Assembly: GCA_002007465.1 (NCBI GenBank)
Contig: LNAC01000009.1
Location: 3,811,526-3,875,525, forward strand
Source of the DNA: Ailurus styani
Lineage: Eukaryota > Chordata > Mammalia > Carnivora > Ailuridae
DNA length: 64,000 bases
Direction of reading: 5' to 3'
Both the position numbers and the translations under genes were made by a program. The notes under the pieces are model-generated. The model saw nothing but the letters and a program-made list of their open reading frames with translations. It had not been told where the DNA came from and made no database searches. Positions 22,045 through 32,975 of this stretch are shown here, piece by piece (position 1 is the first letter of the stretch; each line of letters begins with the position of its first letter).

Positions 22045-23900
22045 CTGTAGAGTCAAGTACACAGACACACACACCAGAGAAGTGGTTACATGCTGGACCA
22101 CCCTCATCGCCCTCGCCCACCACAGACAGGGATTTCCCGGAGGTCAGGAAGCTGGCAGAGTACAGCCTGGGGTTACAGGTGGTGGCAGGTTCCTTTACGA
22201 CACCCAGCCCTGCAGACGGGTCCCTCCTTCAGCACCTCCTCTCAAACACACACAGTGGTGCCGAGAGACAAGTACTTTCTTATCATCCGGGGAATTACTG
22301 GGCCTCCACAACATATGAATCTCTCTGAAGCTGTGGCGGGAAATTTTGAGATGAATCAGATTCCTGCTCAGAAGGCCCTCCGTTGTGGGAAAACCACGGC
22401 TGGAGCGTCAGATGGATGGATCAACAAATTGCCATTCAAACAGATAGGTTCACGGGCTGTACCGCCATGAGAACTATATTCCCAGCCAGACCTCAAGTGA
22501 GAAGGATTCGCCAAAATTTGCACAAATGTAACAAATTTAATTTTCTAGGAGAGGTTCACCCAATAATTTAAATGATATGCAAGTGTCTTTCAAAGTTCCA
22601 TAAAGCAGGTGAAAGGACATGTTTTTCTGGAGGCCACTTATGCCAAAAGGACATGCCGATACTTTGGGTTCAGAACATTATTCATGCTTCAGAAAAAGAG
22701 AAAAGAACAGAACATTATTCATGCTTGACCTCTCACAGAAATCAACATCCCCGAGCCCCTGAATCCTTTTGGGAGCAAGTTATCTACCAGGGTATAGTTG
22801 ACTCACAGGACACCTCAGTACAACACAGAAGGGGCTCCAAGCCGAGAAAGTCTGGGAAGTGGTTACTTTCTTGTTTATGTCTCGTGACTATAACAACAGT
22901 GCTGTATGACACACGGATGCCCAAGGGTGGAATGACAGCACAGCCAAGACAGAGACAGCTGAGCCGAGCACAGGGATGTGTGGAGTTGAAAGGAAGCCAA
23001 AGGCATCTAAAACCTCTGAATTTTACAAAGAAAAACAGGGATATTCCAGTTAACAAAGCCCCTTTACTGCTGCAACCAGATTCTTTCTCTTTCCTGAAAT
23101 AGTCACTTTTCAACGTGAAAACAAGAGTATCCAAGAATCAAAAGTTTGCTTTTTATGTTAAGCAGGAATATTATAGAAAAGTTTTTTCCGCATAATTATC
23201 TGTGTTTGCCTCCAGGACATGCCTGGGTTTCCATAGAATCATTTTTTCCAAGGAATTGCCTGAAATCAAGTTCAGACTCAAACGTTTACTAGTCAGTTAT
23301 GGAAGAAAGATTTTCTGGACATCAAATGATATGCCCATAAACCTTATATTTTAATACATGCACATTTTTATGCCACATAATCTCAAGTGTGATAGTTTAT
23401 ATGTATAATTTAATAGATTGCTGTGCCAAAAAATCACATATATTTAAGGCATAATTATGGCATACAGCAGGGTCGGTGCTGATCTGCAGCACACGGGTGC
23501 AGAGGCAATTCCAGGTCAATTCAACAGACTTCCGTGAAGCCTGTACTACGTGCAGGCTCTAGGCAGTGTGAGTCCAGACACTATCGGCCCTTGGCTGATA
23601 ACGGAGGTGACCAGAGGAGGCAGGATCCTTCCGAAATCCCATGACAGCCCTGGACACAGAAGAAGTTCAACCAAAGCGGACTGGAGCATGGTAGAGTTAA
23701 TGGTGGAGAAAGGCCTGCTGGAAGAGACAGGCCTTGAAAGATGAGTAGACTTCAAGCAGGTAAAGATAGGATTGAGGTATGACTATATATACCAGGACCG
23801 GGGAGGGCTGAGCAGGCCAATGGGCCTGGTGTTGCAGGTGCTCTGTGGGATCAGAGTAGAGGGGGAAATCAAAGCTAGGAAGGGCACTGAAGGCCAGAAG
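22045..23900. other. Intron between exons a and b, unique
   Basis: About 1.85 kb with no named repeat. A perfect 19-bp direct repeat (CAGAACATTATTCATGCTT) occurs at 22671-22689 and 22708-22726, probably a partial tandem duplication. The plus-strand open frame at 22572-23102 (176 codons) has no recognisable domain. Confidence 0.5.
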
Positions 23901-23907
23901 GACGGAG

Positions 23908-23955
23908 GTCCTTCTTGTCACCTTGTGTTCTGGAACACAAGGTGACAAGAAGGAC
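23908..23955. repeat. Perfect 23-bp inverted repeat with 2-base spacer
   Basis: The left arm 23908-23930 reads GTCCTTCTTGTCACC then TTGTGTTC. The spacer is TG (23931-23932). The right arm 23933-23955 is the exact reverse complement, GAACACAA then GGTGACAAGAAGGAC. There is no mismatch in 23 pairs. It is not part of any transposon I recognise, and no target duplication is evident. Confidence 0.97.
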
Positions 23956-24173
23956 TTTAGGTACTATTCTACATGGGGAGACTTCCAGAGGTTTCCGAGC
24001 GGAATAGTGACTGAGCCTTCTGTAGGGGTGGGGACACCCATCGGGAAGCTGATGCAATGGTCCAAGTGACAGGTGGGAGGCCTGAGCTAGAGCCATGCCG
24101 AAGGAGATGGAGAGAAGGGGCAGATAAGAAAGACATTACACAGGCAGAATCAGCAAAGTTTCAAACATTTTTT

Positions 24174-24368
24174 TTTAAGATTTTATTTATTTATTTGACA
24201 CAGAGAGAGAGAGACAGCGAGAGAGGGAACACAAGCAGTGGGAGTGGGAGAGGGAGAAGCAGGATCCCCTCAGGGCAGGGAGCCCGACGTGGGGCTCCAT
24301 CCCAGGACCCTGAGATCATGACCCGAGCCGAAGGCAATCACTTAACGACTGAGCCACCCAGGCACCCC
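24174..24368 (-). mobile_element. CAN-SINE
   Basis: Starts TTTAAGATTTTATTTATTTA, ends ACTGAGCCACCCAGGCACCC. Flanking duplications TCAAACATTTTTTT (24161) and TCAAACGTTTTTTA (24369) differ at two bases. Confidence 0.95.
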
Positions 24369-24399
24369 TCAAACGTTTTTTATTCTCTTTTCTAGCTAC

Positions 24400-25410
24400 A
24401 AAATCTAAGAGAAGCTTAATGCAGAAAAGAAGGGACACAGAGATAGGCACAAAAGGCAGAAGTCATTTGCACCCTCATTCTCGTATACAGACCACGACAG
24501 ACATCGTGGTTTCAGTCCTACCCTCTTTTCCAGACACAGAACATATGTCTACCTTTTTCAACTAAATGGTATATTTATCGTCATACTATCACAAGAATTT
24601 TTCTAAGTGAATAAATATTCCTCTACAACATAATTTTTAGCAGCTGCCAAGTATTCCATCTTAGGGATGTACCATCATTGAGTGACCTTCTATCGCTGGA
24701 CAGCTTATTTCTAATTATTTTGTTGTACTAAGCAATGCTGTGGTGAGCACCTCTATACATACATATTTATTCATTTTTAATTAAGGTCTTACGATACGGG
24801 CGCCTGGGTGGCTCAGTGGGTTAAAGCCTCTGCTTTCAGCTCAGGTCATGATCTCAGGGTCCTGGGATCGAGGCCGGCATCGGGCTCCCTGCTCAGCGGG
24901 GAGCCTGCTTCCCCCTCTCTCTGTCTGCCTGCCTCTCTGCCTCCTTGTGATCTCTCTCCCTCTGTGAAATAAATAAATAAAATCTTTAAAAAAAAAACAA
25001 AAAAAAACAAAAAAAAAACAAAAAAAAAAAAACAAAAAAAGGTCTTACGATAAATTCCAGTAAGGTGGAGTGAATAAATGTCTACCTTTTTTCAAAAGTA
25101 TATATTAAAAAATGGGCCTCCACAAGGTCTATTTGTTTACCCACCAACAGGTTTGAACTGATCCATGTCCCCATGTACAGGCAAATACTAGTTACTACAA
25201 TTCTTTTTTTTTACTAACCTAATGGACAAAATAATGTTTCACTGTTTCTATTTTGAATTTCTTCCTTACTATTATGGGCCATTTGTATAATTTGCCTTGT
25301 GAATTACCTGCTCAGATCCTCACCCACCTTCTAATGGGACATCTGTCCCCTTACCATTGATTAGTAAAAGCTCTTTGTGTAGTAAAGAAAATACATTAAC
25401 CCTTTGTGGG
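24400..25410 (-). mobile_element. Old L1M 3' half (split by a SINE)
   Basis: On the plus strand the antisense landmarks run AAGTATTCCATCTTAGGGAT, AGCAATGCTGTGGTGAGCAC, GGGCCATTTGTATAATTTGC and AGTAAAAGCTCTTTGTGTAG, then ACATTAACCCTTTGTGGGCC. This is the ORF2 3' end of an L1M-type element in reverse orientation. The CAN-SINE at 24797 sits inside it. Confidence 0.75.
24797..25038 (+). mobile_element. Young mustelid-type CAN-SINE
   Basis: Head GGGCGCCTGGGTGGCTCAGT followed by GGGTTAAAGCCTCTGC. The tail AATAAATAAATAAAATC runs into a (CAAAAAAA)n stretch. Perfect target duplications AAGGTCTTACGATA flank it at 24783-24796 and 25039-25052. Confidence 0.98.
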
Positions 25411-25419
25411 CCATATACT

Positions 25420-25710
25420 GTACCAAGAATGTAGAGAAATTGGTACTCTTATACACTGTTTGGGGTGTTATAAATTCATAGGACCATCTGGAAGAGCAAC
25501 TTAAATATACCTTTCAAGATGTTAAATTTATATTCTCCCTAGAATTTTTGTCATATGAAAACACACAAATCTGGAGGAACTCATCTACAAGGATTCACCA
25601 AAGTTCTGTTTATAAAGAAAAAAGAATAGGGGAAAAAATGCCCATCGATAGGAGACTGGTTACATAAATAATGGTATCACCTCAAACTTTAGAAAGAAGT
25701 CGCTATGGAA
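25420..25710 (+). mobile_element. Old L1M ORF2 fragment, opposite orientation to its neighbour
   Basis: Plus-strand landmarks: GAGAAATTGGTACTCTTATA, CACTGTTTGGGGTGTTATAA, AAAATGCCCATCGATAGGAG, ACTGGTTACATAAATAATGG. It represents much the same consensus region as the minus-strand piece ending at 25410, so these are two insertions meeting head to head rather than one inverted element. Confidence 0.65.
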
Positions 25711-26680
25711 GGAAGTGAGCTGTTGGGATTATTCTGCATAGGAAGTTTGTCTATTCTTCCCCATTTATTTTTGCAATCATTTAGTTATATGAGAAATGAC
25801 TCGTGGATATTTATTTTACACTTTGGATTATAACCCAATACTATGTTATTTATTTTGTTGCTTAAAATGCTCCAGCTTTGGCCACTGAAAGCTCTTTCAG
25901 TTGGCTCCTGCATTACTCTGACCTACCCCCAGCATTGTTTTGGTTGGTGAGTTGGTTGGTTTGAGCACTTCCTTATTTTCTGGTACTGTGACAAGCTCAT
26001 CCAGATGCTATTGCCCCAGTACTAAACCAGCCATTTCTCCAGGGAGCCTTGGTTCATTTGATTAGAGAATGGTATTAGAAACCAAGATCTGGATGCTAGG
26101 TGTGTTTATTACTATTGGGCTGTCACTGTTTCTAGGTCATCTTGGCTGACAGAGCAAGGTAACGTGTGTGTGTGTGTGCGTGTGCGTACTAACCCAAGTG
26201 CATATACAAATCTATAAATATTTCTATATGTGACCATCTGTATCTATACTAAAATAAATATGAGTTCATATTGATATCTTAGCATTCTACCCTTGCTTGT
26301 CTGTAACTTTCTACTCCAACAGTGAAAAACCTGGGTCCTATCATCTGCCATCCATTTCCTTAATTGTTCAATTCCAGTATTCATGTATAATGGCTTCAGA
26401 ATTACTACCTAATTCCCTGGGGAAGCAACTATATCAACTAGACTACAGAGCTTATATTCGGTTCCTTTTGTCATTAGTCTTAGAGGCTCCATTCATTTCC
26501 AAAGTTACTTGGGTCGGATCAGCACCATTCCCCCTCATCCACCTCAGTGATGTTGTTTCACACATTTATAATACGTTTGGATTTTCTTGTTAGAACCTGC
26601 ATTCCACTCTAGGATTCCTTAATTTCTACAATACATTTTTAAAATTTGCATATACTAAAGTTTACTCTTGGTCCTGTAAA
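25711..26680. other. Intron, AT-rich, no recognised repeat except a short (GT)n
   Basis: It contains a (GT)n run at about 26164-26186 and otherwise unique AT-rich sequence. Confidence 0.5.
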
Positions 26681-27473
26681 TTCTCTGCATTTTCACAAAT
26701 TCAAAGTGTCACACATCCAGCTACACTATGCATCATACAGAATAGTTTCATCACCCTAAGAAAGAGCCCTGTGCTTTACCTACTTAACACTCTCCCCTTT
26801 CTCAAACCTTCAGCAACCACTGATGGATGTGTTTATCATCTCTACAGTTTTACCTTTTGCAAAAATGTTTTTACATTCCCTAGAATGTTTTTTAAAAACT
26901 GGAGGTAGGGTGAGGATGGGGGAAAGTGGAGGTAATCATACATATGTCACCATTTCAGACTGGCTTCTTCCACTTAGTAATAAGCACTTAAGATTCATCC
27001 ATGTCTTTATATGGTTTGAGGGCTTCTTTTTTTTATGAATAATCTTCCATTGTATGGATTTACCAGCTTGTCTATCCATTCATCTATCAAAGGACATCTT
27101 AGTTACTTTCAGTATTTGGCAATGATGAATGAAGCTGCTATAAACGCGTGCACGTGCATGCGTGTGTGTGTAGACATAAGACTTCAAAGAAGCTGGATAA
27201 ATATCTAGGCGTGCAACTGCTGGATTGCACCATTTTGCACTCCCACCAGCGATGAATGAGAATTTGTGTTGCTCCAGATACTTGCCAGCAACTGGTACCT
27301 TCACTGTTTGTTTTATTTTAGCCATTCTAACAGGCATGTAGAGTTTTGCATTTCCCCAATGACAAATGATGTTGAGCATCTTTTCATCTTTATTGTTATT
27401 TGTACTTCCTTGGTGAGGTGTCTAGATTTTTGCCCATTTTTTAAATTGGGCCGTTTTCTTACTGTTGAGTTTT
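26681..27473 (-). mobile_element. Old L1M 3' part, first segment
   Basis: Antisense landmarks: ACTTAGTAATAAGCACTTAA, TGTATGGATTTACCAGCTTG, TATCTAGGCGTGCAACTGCT, TTGCACTCCCACCAGCGATG, GATGTTGAGCATCTTTTCAT, TACTGTTGAGTTTTAAGAGT. The element continues after the young L1 insertion at 27489-27843. Confidence 0.88.
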
Positions 27474-27488
27474 AAGAGTCTATTTTGA

Positions 27489-27843
27489 GCGAAATAAGTC
27501 AATCAGAGAAAGACAATTATCATATGATCTCTCTGATATGAGGAACCTGAGGGGCAAGGTGGAGGGTCGTGGGGGGTAGGGAGGGAAAAATAATGAAACA
27601 AGATGGGATGGGGAAGGAGACAAACCATAAGAGACTCCTAATCTCACAAGACAAACTGAGGGTTATTGGGGGGTGGGAGGGTAGGGATAGGGTGGATGGG
27701 TTACGGACATTGGGGAGCCTTTGTGCTATGGTGAGTGCTGTGAAAGGTGTAAGTAAGCCTGATGATTCACAGACCTGTACCCCTGGGGCAAAGAATAAAT
27801 AAATAAATAAATAAACAAACAAACAAACAAACAAATAAATAAA
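27489..27843 (+). mobile_element. Young L1 3' end, heavily 5'-truncated
   Basis: It carries the last 16 ORF2 codons (E-I-S-Q-S-E-K-D...M-I-S-L-I and TGA), the G-rich 3' UTR and a tail of (AAAT)n then (AAAC)n repeats. It is close to base-for-base similar to the 3' UTR of the L1 at 10381, so it is the same subfamily. Perfect target duplications AAGAGTCTATTTTGA lie at 27474-27488 and 27844-27858. The shared TGA at the 5' junction suggests microhomology-assisted completion. Confidence 0.97.
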
Positions 27844-27858
27844 AAGAGTCTATTTTGA

Positions 27859-28260
27859 ATACAATTGTTATATCAGATATGTGTTTTGCAAATATTTCCC
27901 CAGGCTGTGCTTCATCTTTTAATTTCCTTATCAGCATCTTTTGCAGAGTAGAAATTTCTAATTTAATGAAGCCCAACTTAACAGTTTTTCTTTCATGGAT
28001 TGAGTTTTTGGTGTTATATCTAAAGACTCATCACCAAAGGTCATGTAGATTTTCTTCTATGGTTTCTCCTAAAAGTTTTATAGTTTTTTTACATTTAAGT
28101 TTATGATCCATTCTGAGTTAATTTTTATAAAAGACCTATTGTCTGTGACTAGGTCCATTTTTTTTACACAGATAAAAAAACATTCCAATTGTTCCAGTAC
28201 CATTTTGTCAATGAAACTACCATTCCTCCACTGGGACAGGTTCATATATGTGTATATACA
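27859..28260 (-). mobile_element. Old L1M, second segment
   Basis: This continues the minus-strand element: TTATATCAGATATGTGTTTT, TCATCTTTTAATTTCCTTAT, TGAAGCCCAACTTAACAGTT, TATGATCCATTCTGAGTTAA, CCAATTGTTCCAGTACCATT. On the minus strand this is mid-ORF2, with traces such as F-I-K-I-N-S-E-W-I in one frame. Confidence 0.88.
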
Positions 28261-28572
28261 GTCAAATTCCCAAAAGAACACATAATCCAAAAAAGGCTGA
28301 GCACTATTGTGCTCTATGGTGAACTCCTGGGTGCTGAGATACAAGCCTGGCCCGTCACACATGCTCAATGAACCTGGCGGGGTCCTTCCATCCCTCTCTG
28401 AGCAAGATGAACAAATCCTAAGGGACTCAGATCCCACAGAGAAGCAGGCAAGCCCACTGAATCTGACAGGACACTGGTCCCTGGGTTTCTGGTTTGGCCA
28501 CAAGAAGCCTCAAATCTGCTGGCAACCTCCTTCCCATCAGCTGATCTTCACGTTCCCTCTTATTTTCCCGCA

Positions 28573-28725
28573 AAACGTTGGATGTTTACTACATGCCGGA
28601 CACTGCGCTAAGAGCTCTTCCTCTACCATTTCACTTAATCTCCACACCAACTCTGCAAGGGGAGTCATATTATTATTTTCACCTACAGATAAGGAAACTG
28701 AGGCTCGAGAAAGGTAAGTGACCTG
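28573..28725 (+). mobile_element. MIR
   Basis: ACTACATGCCGGACACTGCG, TTCACTTAATCTCCACACCA and ACAGATAAGGAAACTGAGGC appear in MIR order on the plus strand. Confidence 0.88.
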
Positions 28726-28735
28726 CTTTCCTTGT

Positions 28736-28798
28736 CTAGGTTCTGATGGTTCTATTGTTCTAGGTTCTGATGGTTCTATTGTTCTAGGTTCTATTGTT
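28736..28798. repeat. 24-bp minisatellite, 2.6 units
   Basis: Unit CTAGGTTCTGATGGTTCTATTGTT (positions 28736-28759 and 28760-28783, identical), then a third copy lacking an internal 9 bases. The unit length is a multiple of three, so both strands stay open across it by chance. Confidence 0.95.
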
Positions 28799-28799
28799 C

Positions 28800-30686
28800 T
28801 CACATATAAAAATCTGCCAGAAAGGGATGCCAAACAGTTCCTCTCAGAGAAGGCAGCCCCAGTGGCTGACCAGGGCTGGCTGCTGGCCAGTTTTCAAAAT
28901 AGAGCTACGAGGGCTGTGTCCAGAAGCTGCGTACTCTGAGGAGCTGACAGGCTGGCAGCAAGACCATTTCTCAAAGCATTCTGCTTGGGAAAATGCGACT
29001 TCACTTCTGGCTCACTTCACCCACTTGGTCTGATCTGGACACAATGCAATCGTTTGCAGAACAAGCCGCACCACCGTTTGCCAAGCTGACCTGGCCTCCG
29101 CGTGACGGGGTGATGACATCAGAGCCCCCAGCAGCCCTCCTCCGGGAGCTCTGTGGCTGGTCAGAGGTGGGACTCAGCTGGCTCCCAGTCAAATAGTTTT
29201 GCGAAGGAAACTCTGAATCCTCTGATAGCGTGTACACATCTGGTTTATTTTTTAAAGCCTAAGCTTGGTTGAAAAGGGAGATTTTGAAAAGAAAGAAAAA
29301 AGAAACAAAAGGCTTCAGAACTTCTCTTTTCAAAACAAACAAGTATATACAGCCCCTACTCCAGATGCATCCAGACCCTTCTTAGTTCCTATGATAACAG
29401 TAATGTTAACTCCAGTCTGGATCTTCAGATGAAAACCTGGCGCCTCTCTGAGGCTCCCCCATCCTTGGGCGGTAGCCGAGGCTGGGGAAGCCTGGGGAGG
29501 GCTGGGCAGTGGTGATGCATAGGGCCCGGCATTTCTGAGCAGGGAGGCCCAGCTTCGCGGGCGGCCCAAAGGGAACCCAGACCCATCACCCCGAGGTCCA
29601 CTCACGCGCACTACGCAATCTTGAATCCACTGCCCTCATTTGAAATCACAAAAACAAGAAGAAAGAAGAAAAGCTGTCGATAGCACCATGTGGGGGCCTG
29701 GCCCACCCAAGGGGGTTTCATAGAGTAGCTTAATAGCAACGATCACATTCTGACAGATCGGCTAAGAATCCAGAAGCCCACTGCCCTTAGTTGGCCCAAC
29801 CCCCCATCATCCTTCCCTTAAGTGGGGGTGCAAATCTTCATACCTGGAGCAAGGGCTCTGGTTGGAACAAGTCAGTCTGCAGCAGTATATATGGGGCCAG
29901 TGGCCTGGCCATCAGGCACTCAAAGAAATTCAATTCAACAAGTGTCTTCTGAAAATCTCATTCATTCGTTTTACATACATTTACTGAGGGTCTATTATAC
30001 CCCTGACATTAGGCAGGTGGTGGGATGAAGTGCAGTGGTGAACAAGACAGAACCCACAGACTGGCATGGAAGCCAGAGAAGAAAGAGGTCCATAGAGTGG
30101 GCACAGATGAGCAAAGGGCCACATGGAGACAGAAGCACAGGGTTCAGTGATAGAACATCTGACAGCGAAGACCTCACGCAGGCTGGGGATTCACGGAAAG
30201 CTCCCTGCAGAAGTGACATTCAGGCTGATCAGACTGGGAGCTGAACAGGGAGGAAGAATTCTGAGCTGAGAAGACAGCACATCTGGGGGCCTCTGACGGG
30301 ACAGAGGTACGGTGCACCAGGGAAGAGAAGGAAGGCCGGCCAGGATGGCTGAACCCTGTGGAATAGGGGAAGGGACAAGAGATGGGGCAAGAGGGTGGAC
30401 AAAAACCTGACCCACTGTGCAGGACCCTACAGGGCAATTAAGGTGCTTGAGCCTTAGCTTGGGTGGAACTGGAAGCCAATGAAGTGATTTAAACCCACGA
30501 AAGATGTGTTCAGTGCCACCTGCTGTGAAAAAGGACTGTGCAGGCAAAAGGACTGATGGGCAGAGTGGTTCAGGAAGTGGGGTTTGGACCTGGGCCAGGT
30601 GCCTGGGACTGAACCCTGCCAGGGTGCCCAGCCCACAGGGGACACCTGTGCGACATGCTCAGGCACATGCAAGGGGGACTGCTTAC
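28800..30686. other. RALGPS1 intron downstream of exon a
   Basis: About 1.9 kb of unique intron. At about 29100-29135 there is CGTGACGGGGTGATGACATCAG, which holds a TGACG half-site and a TGACATCA CRE-like site. From about 29950 onward there are diverged L2/MIR-like words, too weak to assign. Confidence 0.4.
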
Positions 30687-30770
30687 CTGGTTAAACCTCC
30701 GGGTAAAGGCCACAACGTTGGGGGCGAGACTATGTTTCTCCTTCTTACTCCATCCACAGCTGGCAAGTTC
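30687..30770 (-). CDS. RALGPS1: RALGPS1 coding exon a (RasGEF domain, ELASCGW...RRFNQ)
   Basis: This is an 84-base exon of 28 whole codons, phase 0 at both ends. It begins [12 protein letters not shown] and ends A-F-T-R-R-F-N-Q. In sense orientation the acceptor reads TGCTTCCTAG before GAA, and the donor reads CAG then GTAAGC. The stretch belongs to the early RasGEF catalytic core, around residues 73-100 of the human protein by my recollection. RALGPS proteins load GTP onto the small GTPases RalA and RalB. Unlike the RalGDS family they lack a Ras-association domain and are instead guided to membranes by a C-terminal PH domain (known). The reading frame is intact with no stop. The acceptor pyrimidine tract is short, which is the only weak feature. 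The segment is conserved enough that the RALGPS identity is secure. Confidence 0.93.
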
Positions 30771-31145
30771 CTAGGAAGCACAGAGTCAATTTCAAAAGTG
30801 ATTCTTTCTAATCAGGATGCAAAACACACCAGGGACATCTCATTGGAATGTGGACACGGACATGGGGAAGGCCTGAAGCTCTGGCCATCCTTTACTTCCC
30901 TGGGATCGGTGAGGGTTCTCCTCCTCCTCTGGGGAGAAGGGCTGGATCTGGAGATGGAGGTACAGCCTGGGAACCTCGCCCCTCAGGTGAGGATGGGAAG
31001 TGGGATATTTTTCTCCATAACCCCAGCATTTCTCAGGACTTCTGTGCCAAAATACCCTTAACCACAAACTGCCTCTCTGCCAGCTACCCTGGGACCAGAA
31101 GTCCCTCCTGAAAGCAAACTGATAGAGGGCATATGTTAGTTAGCA

Positions 31146-31180
<35 letters not shown>

Positions 31181-32330
31181 GGTGAATTTAGAACTTAAAA
31201 TTAAAATATGGCTAAAGGATCTTAGAACTCATCAGCCATGTAACATCCTCCATTCCTAGAATCAGAAAACTTCCTAGCCCAAGCCCACTGCAGTCAGAGA
31301 AGCTTCTGGAACTACCCCATACCCCTTCCGGAAGTCGGACCCTCCCCTATCTTGTACAACCAACAGCAGAGCAGAAGTAGGGGCTGCGTTTAACATCTTC
31401 TTCGGGGGCCTTGTCTCTTCTTTCTAGCAGGTTTAATGTTACAATCTGAATCATCAAATTACCTAAATTCTACCTATCAGTGAGGCTGGTTCCTAGCAAG
31501 GGAGCTAACAAGAGCACTTTACCAGAATGACTAGGGGTACATAAGAGAACCAGGGAAAACCCAATGCCCAACATGTTCAGCTTGTGCCTTGGGAGCCCTG
31601 GCAAAGAATGGAAGAAAGGAGGCAGATTAAAGTTCTCTACCTCTGAGTTACAAGCCCTCCTTTTAATTCATATCAGGCCTTGCTATTATTAACAACATTT
31701 TTTTGCCACACATCTGGAACTTTAATAAGATCTTTAGTGAGAGCCAGCTGCCCACCAGCTGGAATGGGGGTCTACTAGCAAGTCAGGGAGGGCAGTGGGA
31801 ATGGCCAGAGACAAAACTTGCTGGCTGAGCAGCTGTACCCGAAGTGCTGTGTCCTTCGAATGCTTCTGGGGACCCAACTATAAGCCACAGATGGGCGGGC
31901 GCTGTGCGAAGCCTGGCTGGAGGCAATGGACAGCTCCAGACACAAGGTCCGATGGCCTGGACCCAGGAGCGCTCGGCCACCAAGCCAGGGCTATGCACGC
32001 GGCTGCTGCCCCAGCTGCCTCCCTTCTGTAAATGCACCATCCTCCTCCCAGCCACCCACACGGGCAACACGACCTTCCTGGACCCTGCCAAGTCCTTTAC
32101 ACCTTCGGCGTAGACCCCAAGTAACACCCATGACAAGGATGCCAACTAGGGCTGCCGTTCAGCAGAGTCCCCGCGTGGCAGTCAGGTGCTGGCCTCATCA
32201 TGCCTCCTGCAATCTCAGGCCACTCCCACCGTCTCTGGTTAGCCAAGAGGAAGGGCTCAGGATTTTTCCTCTTGAAGGGATACCTTGATCTTGTTTCTTT
32301 TCGAAAATAAGCGTGAACCTCTTTGAGATG
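30771..32330. other. Intron upstream of exon a, including a (CA)n
   Basis: A pure (CA)n microsatellite lies at 31148-31179. The rest is unique. I looked for the coding exon that should precede exon a (peptide ending A-I-Q-P-E) here and further up to 64000 and did not see it. Confidence 0.5.
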
Positions 32331-32338
32331 TAGGGTTT

Positions 32339-32414
32339 ACCTGTTTACCATGATTCTTCCTGTTCTGAAAATGTGTACCTGTTTACCATGATTCTTCCTG
32401 TTCTGAAAATGTGT
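32339..32414. repeat. Perfect 38-bp tandem duplication
   Basis: Two identical abutting units, 32339-32376 and 32377-32414, each starting ACCTGTTTACCATGATTC and ending GAAAATGTGT. Zero divergence points to a recent duplication or an active minisatellite seed. Confidence 0.97.
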
Positions 32415-32794
32415 ATTCGACTTGCCTCAGTTACACTGACTTCTCTTTCCCCTTTAGAACACACACTTCAATTGTTTTTGCAAATAGGTACCCATGCCCT
32501 TTCCATTTGAATTGTGAGAACAAGAGCCACCTTCCTCTGTGGATCCCAAAACCAGTCCTGGGAAGGTACGGGTTATAGGATAGAAAAGAGAATCCATTAA
32601 CCTGGCAATCAAGGACTGGGGCATGGTCGTTGCCCAGGTTCTGGCTGATGGTCGCTCCTTTTGGTTTTTTTCCCCAAACTCTTTAATACACAGCAAAAGT
32701 TATATACGTATGTATGTGCACGTGCACACATTTTAATTATGTGTACACACTTAATTAAGAGTCTGGAATCTTATTTAGAATTAGACGGACACAG

Positions 32795-32975
32795 CCTCCA
32801 CACACCAGCTGCATGATTTTCTCGGACACTGTCTTCTCAGAATCTCACTTTTCACATCTTAAAGTGGGTATAACACCGTCTTTATCGAGGAAGCTCAACA
32901 TGACGATTAAATGAGATGAAGACATGCAGAGCGCACAGAACGAGTCCTCAGTAAAGGTTATCTCCCTTGCCCTCC
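32795..32975 (-). mobile_element. MIR
   Basis: The reverse MIR pattern CATCTTAAAGTGGGTATAAC, GACGATTAAATGAGATGAAG, GCACAGAACGAGTCCTCAGT. Confidence 0.75.

Noticed and set aside
21485..22123. 212-codon minus-strand frame overlapping exon b
   Set aside because: It is in a different frame from the conserved RasGEF peptide and runs through the polypyrimidine tract; it is a shadow of exon b and biased sequence.
22572..23102. 176-codon plus-strand frame
   Set aside because: No known motif, poor codon pattern, located inside a RALGPS1 intron in antisense.
24400..25710. Single twin-primed (5'-inverted) L1
   Set aside because: The opposite-facing pieces cover overlapping consensus regions, so two independent old insertions are more likely than one inverted element.
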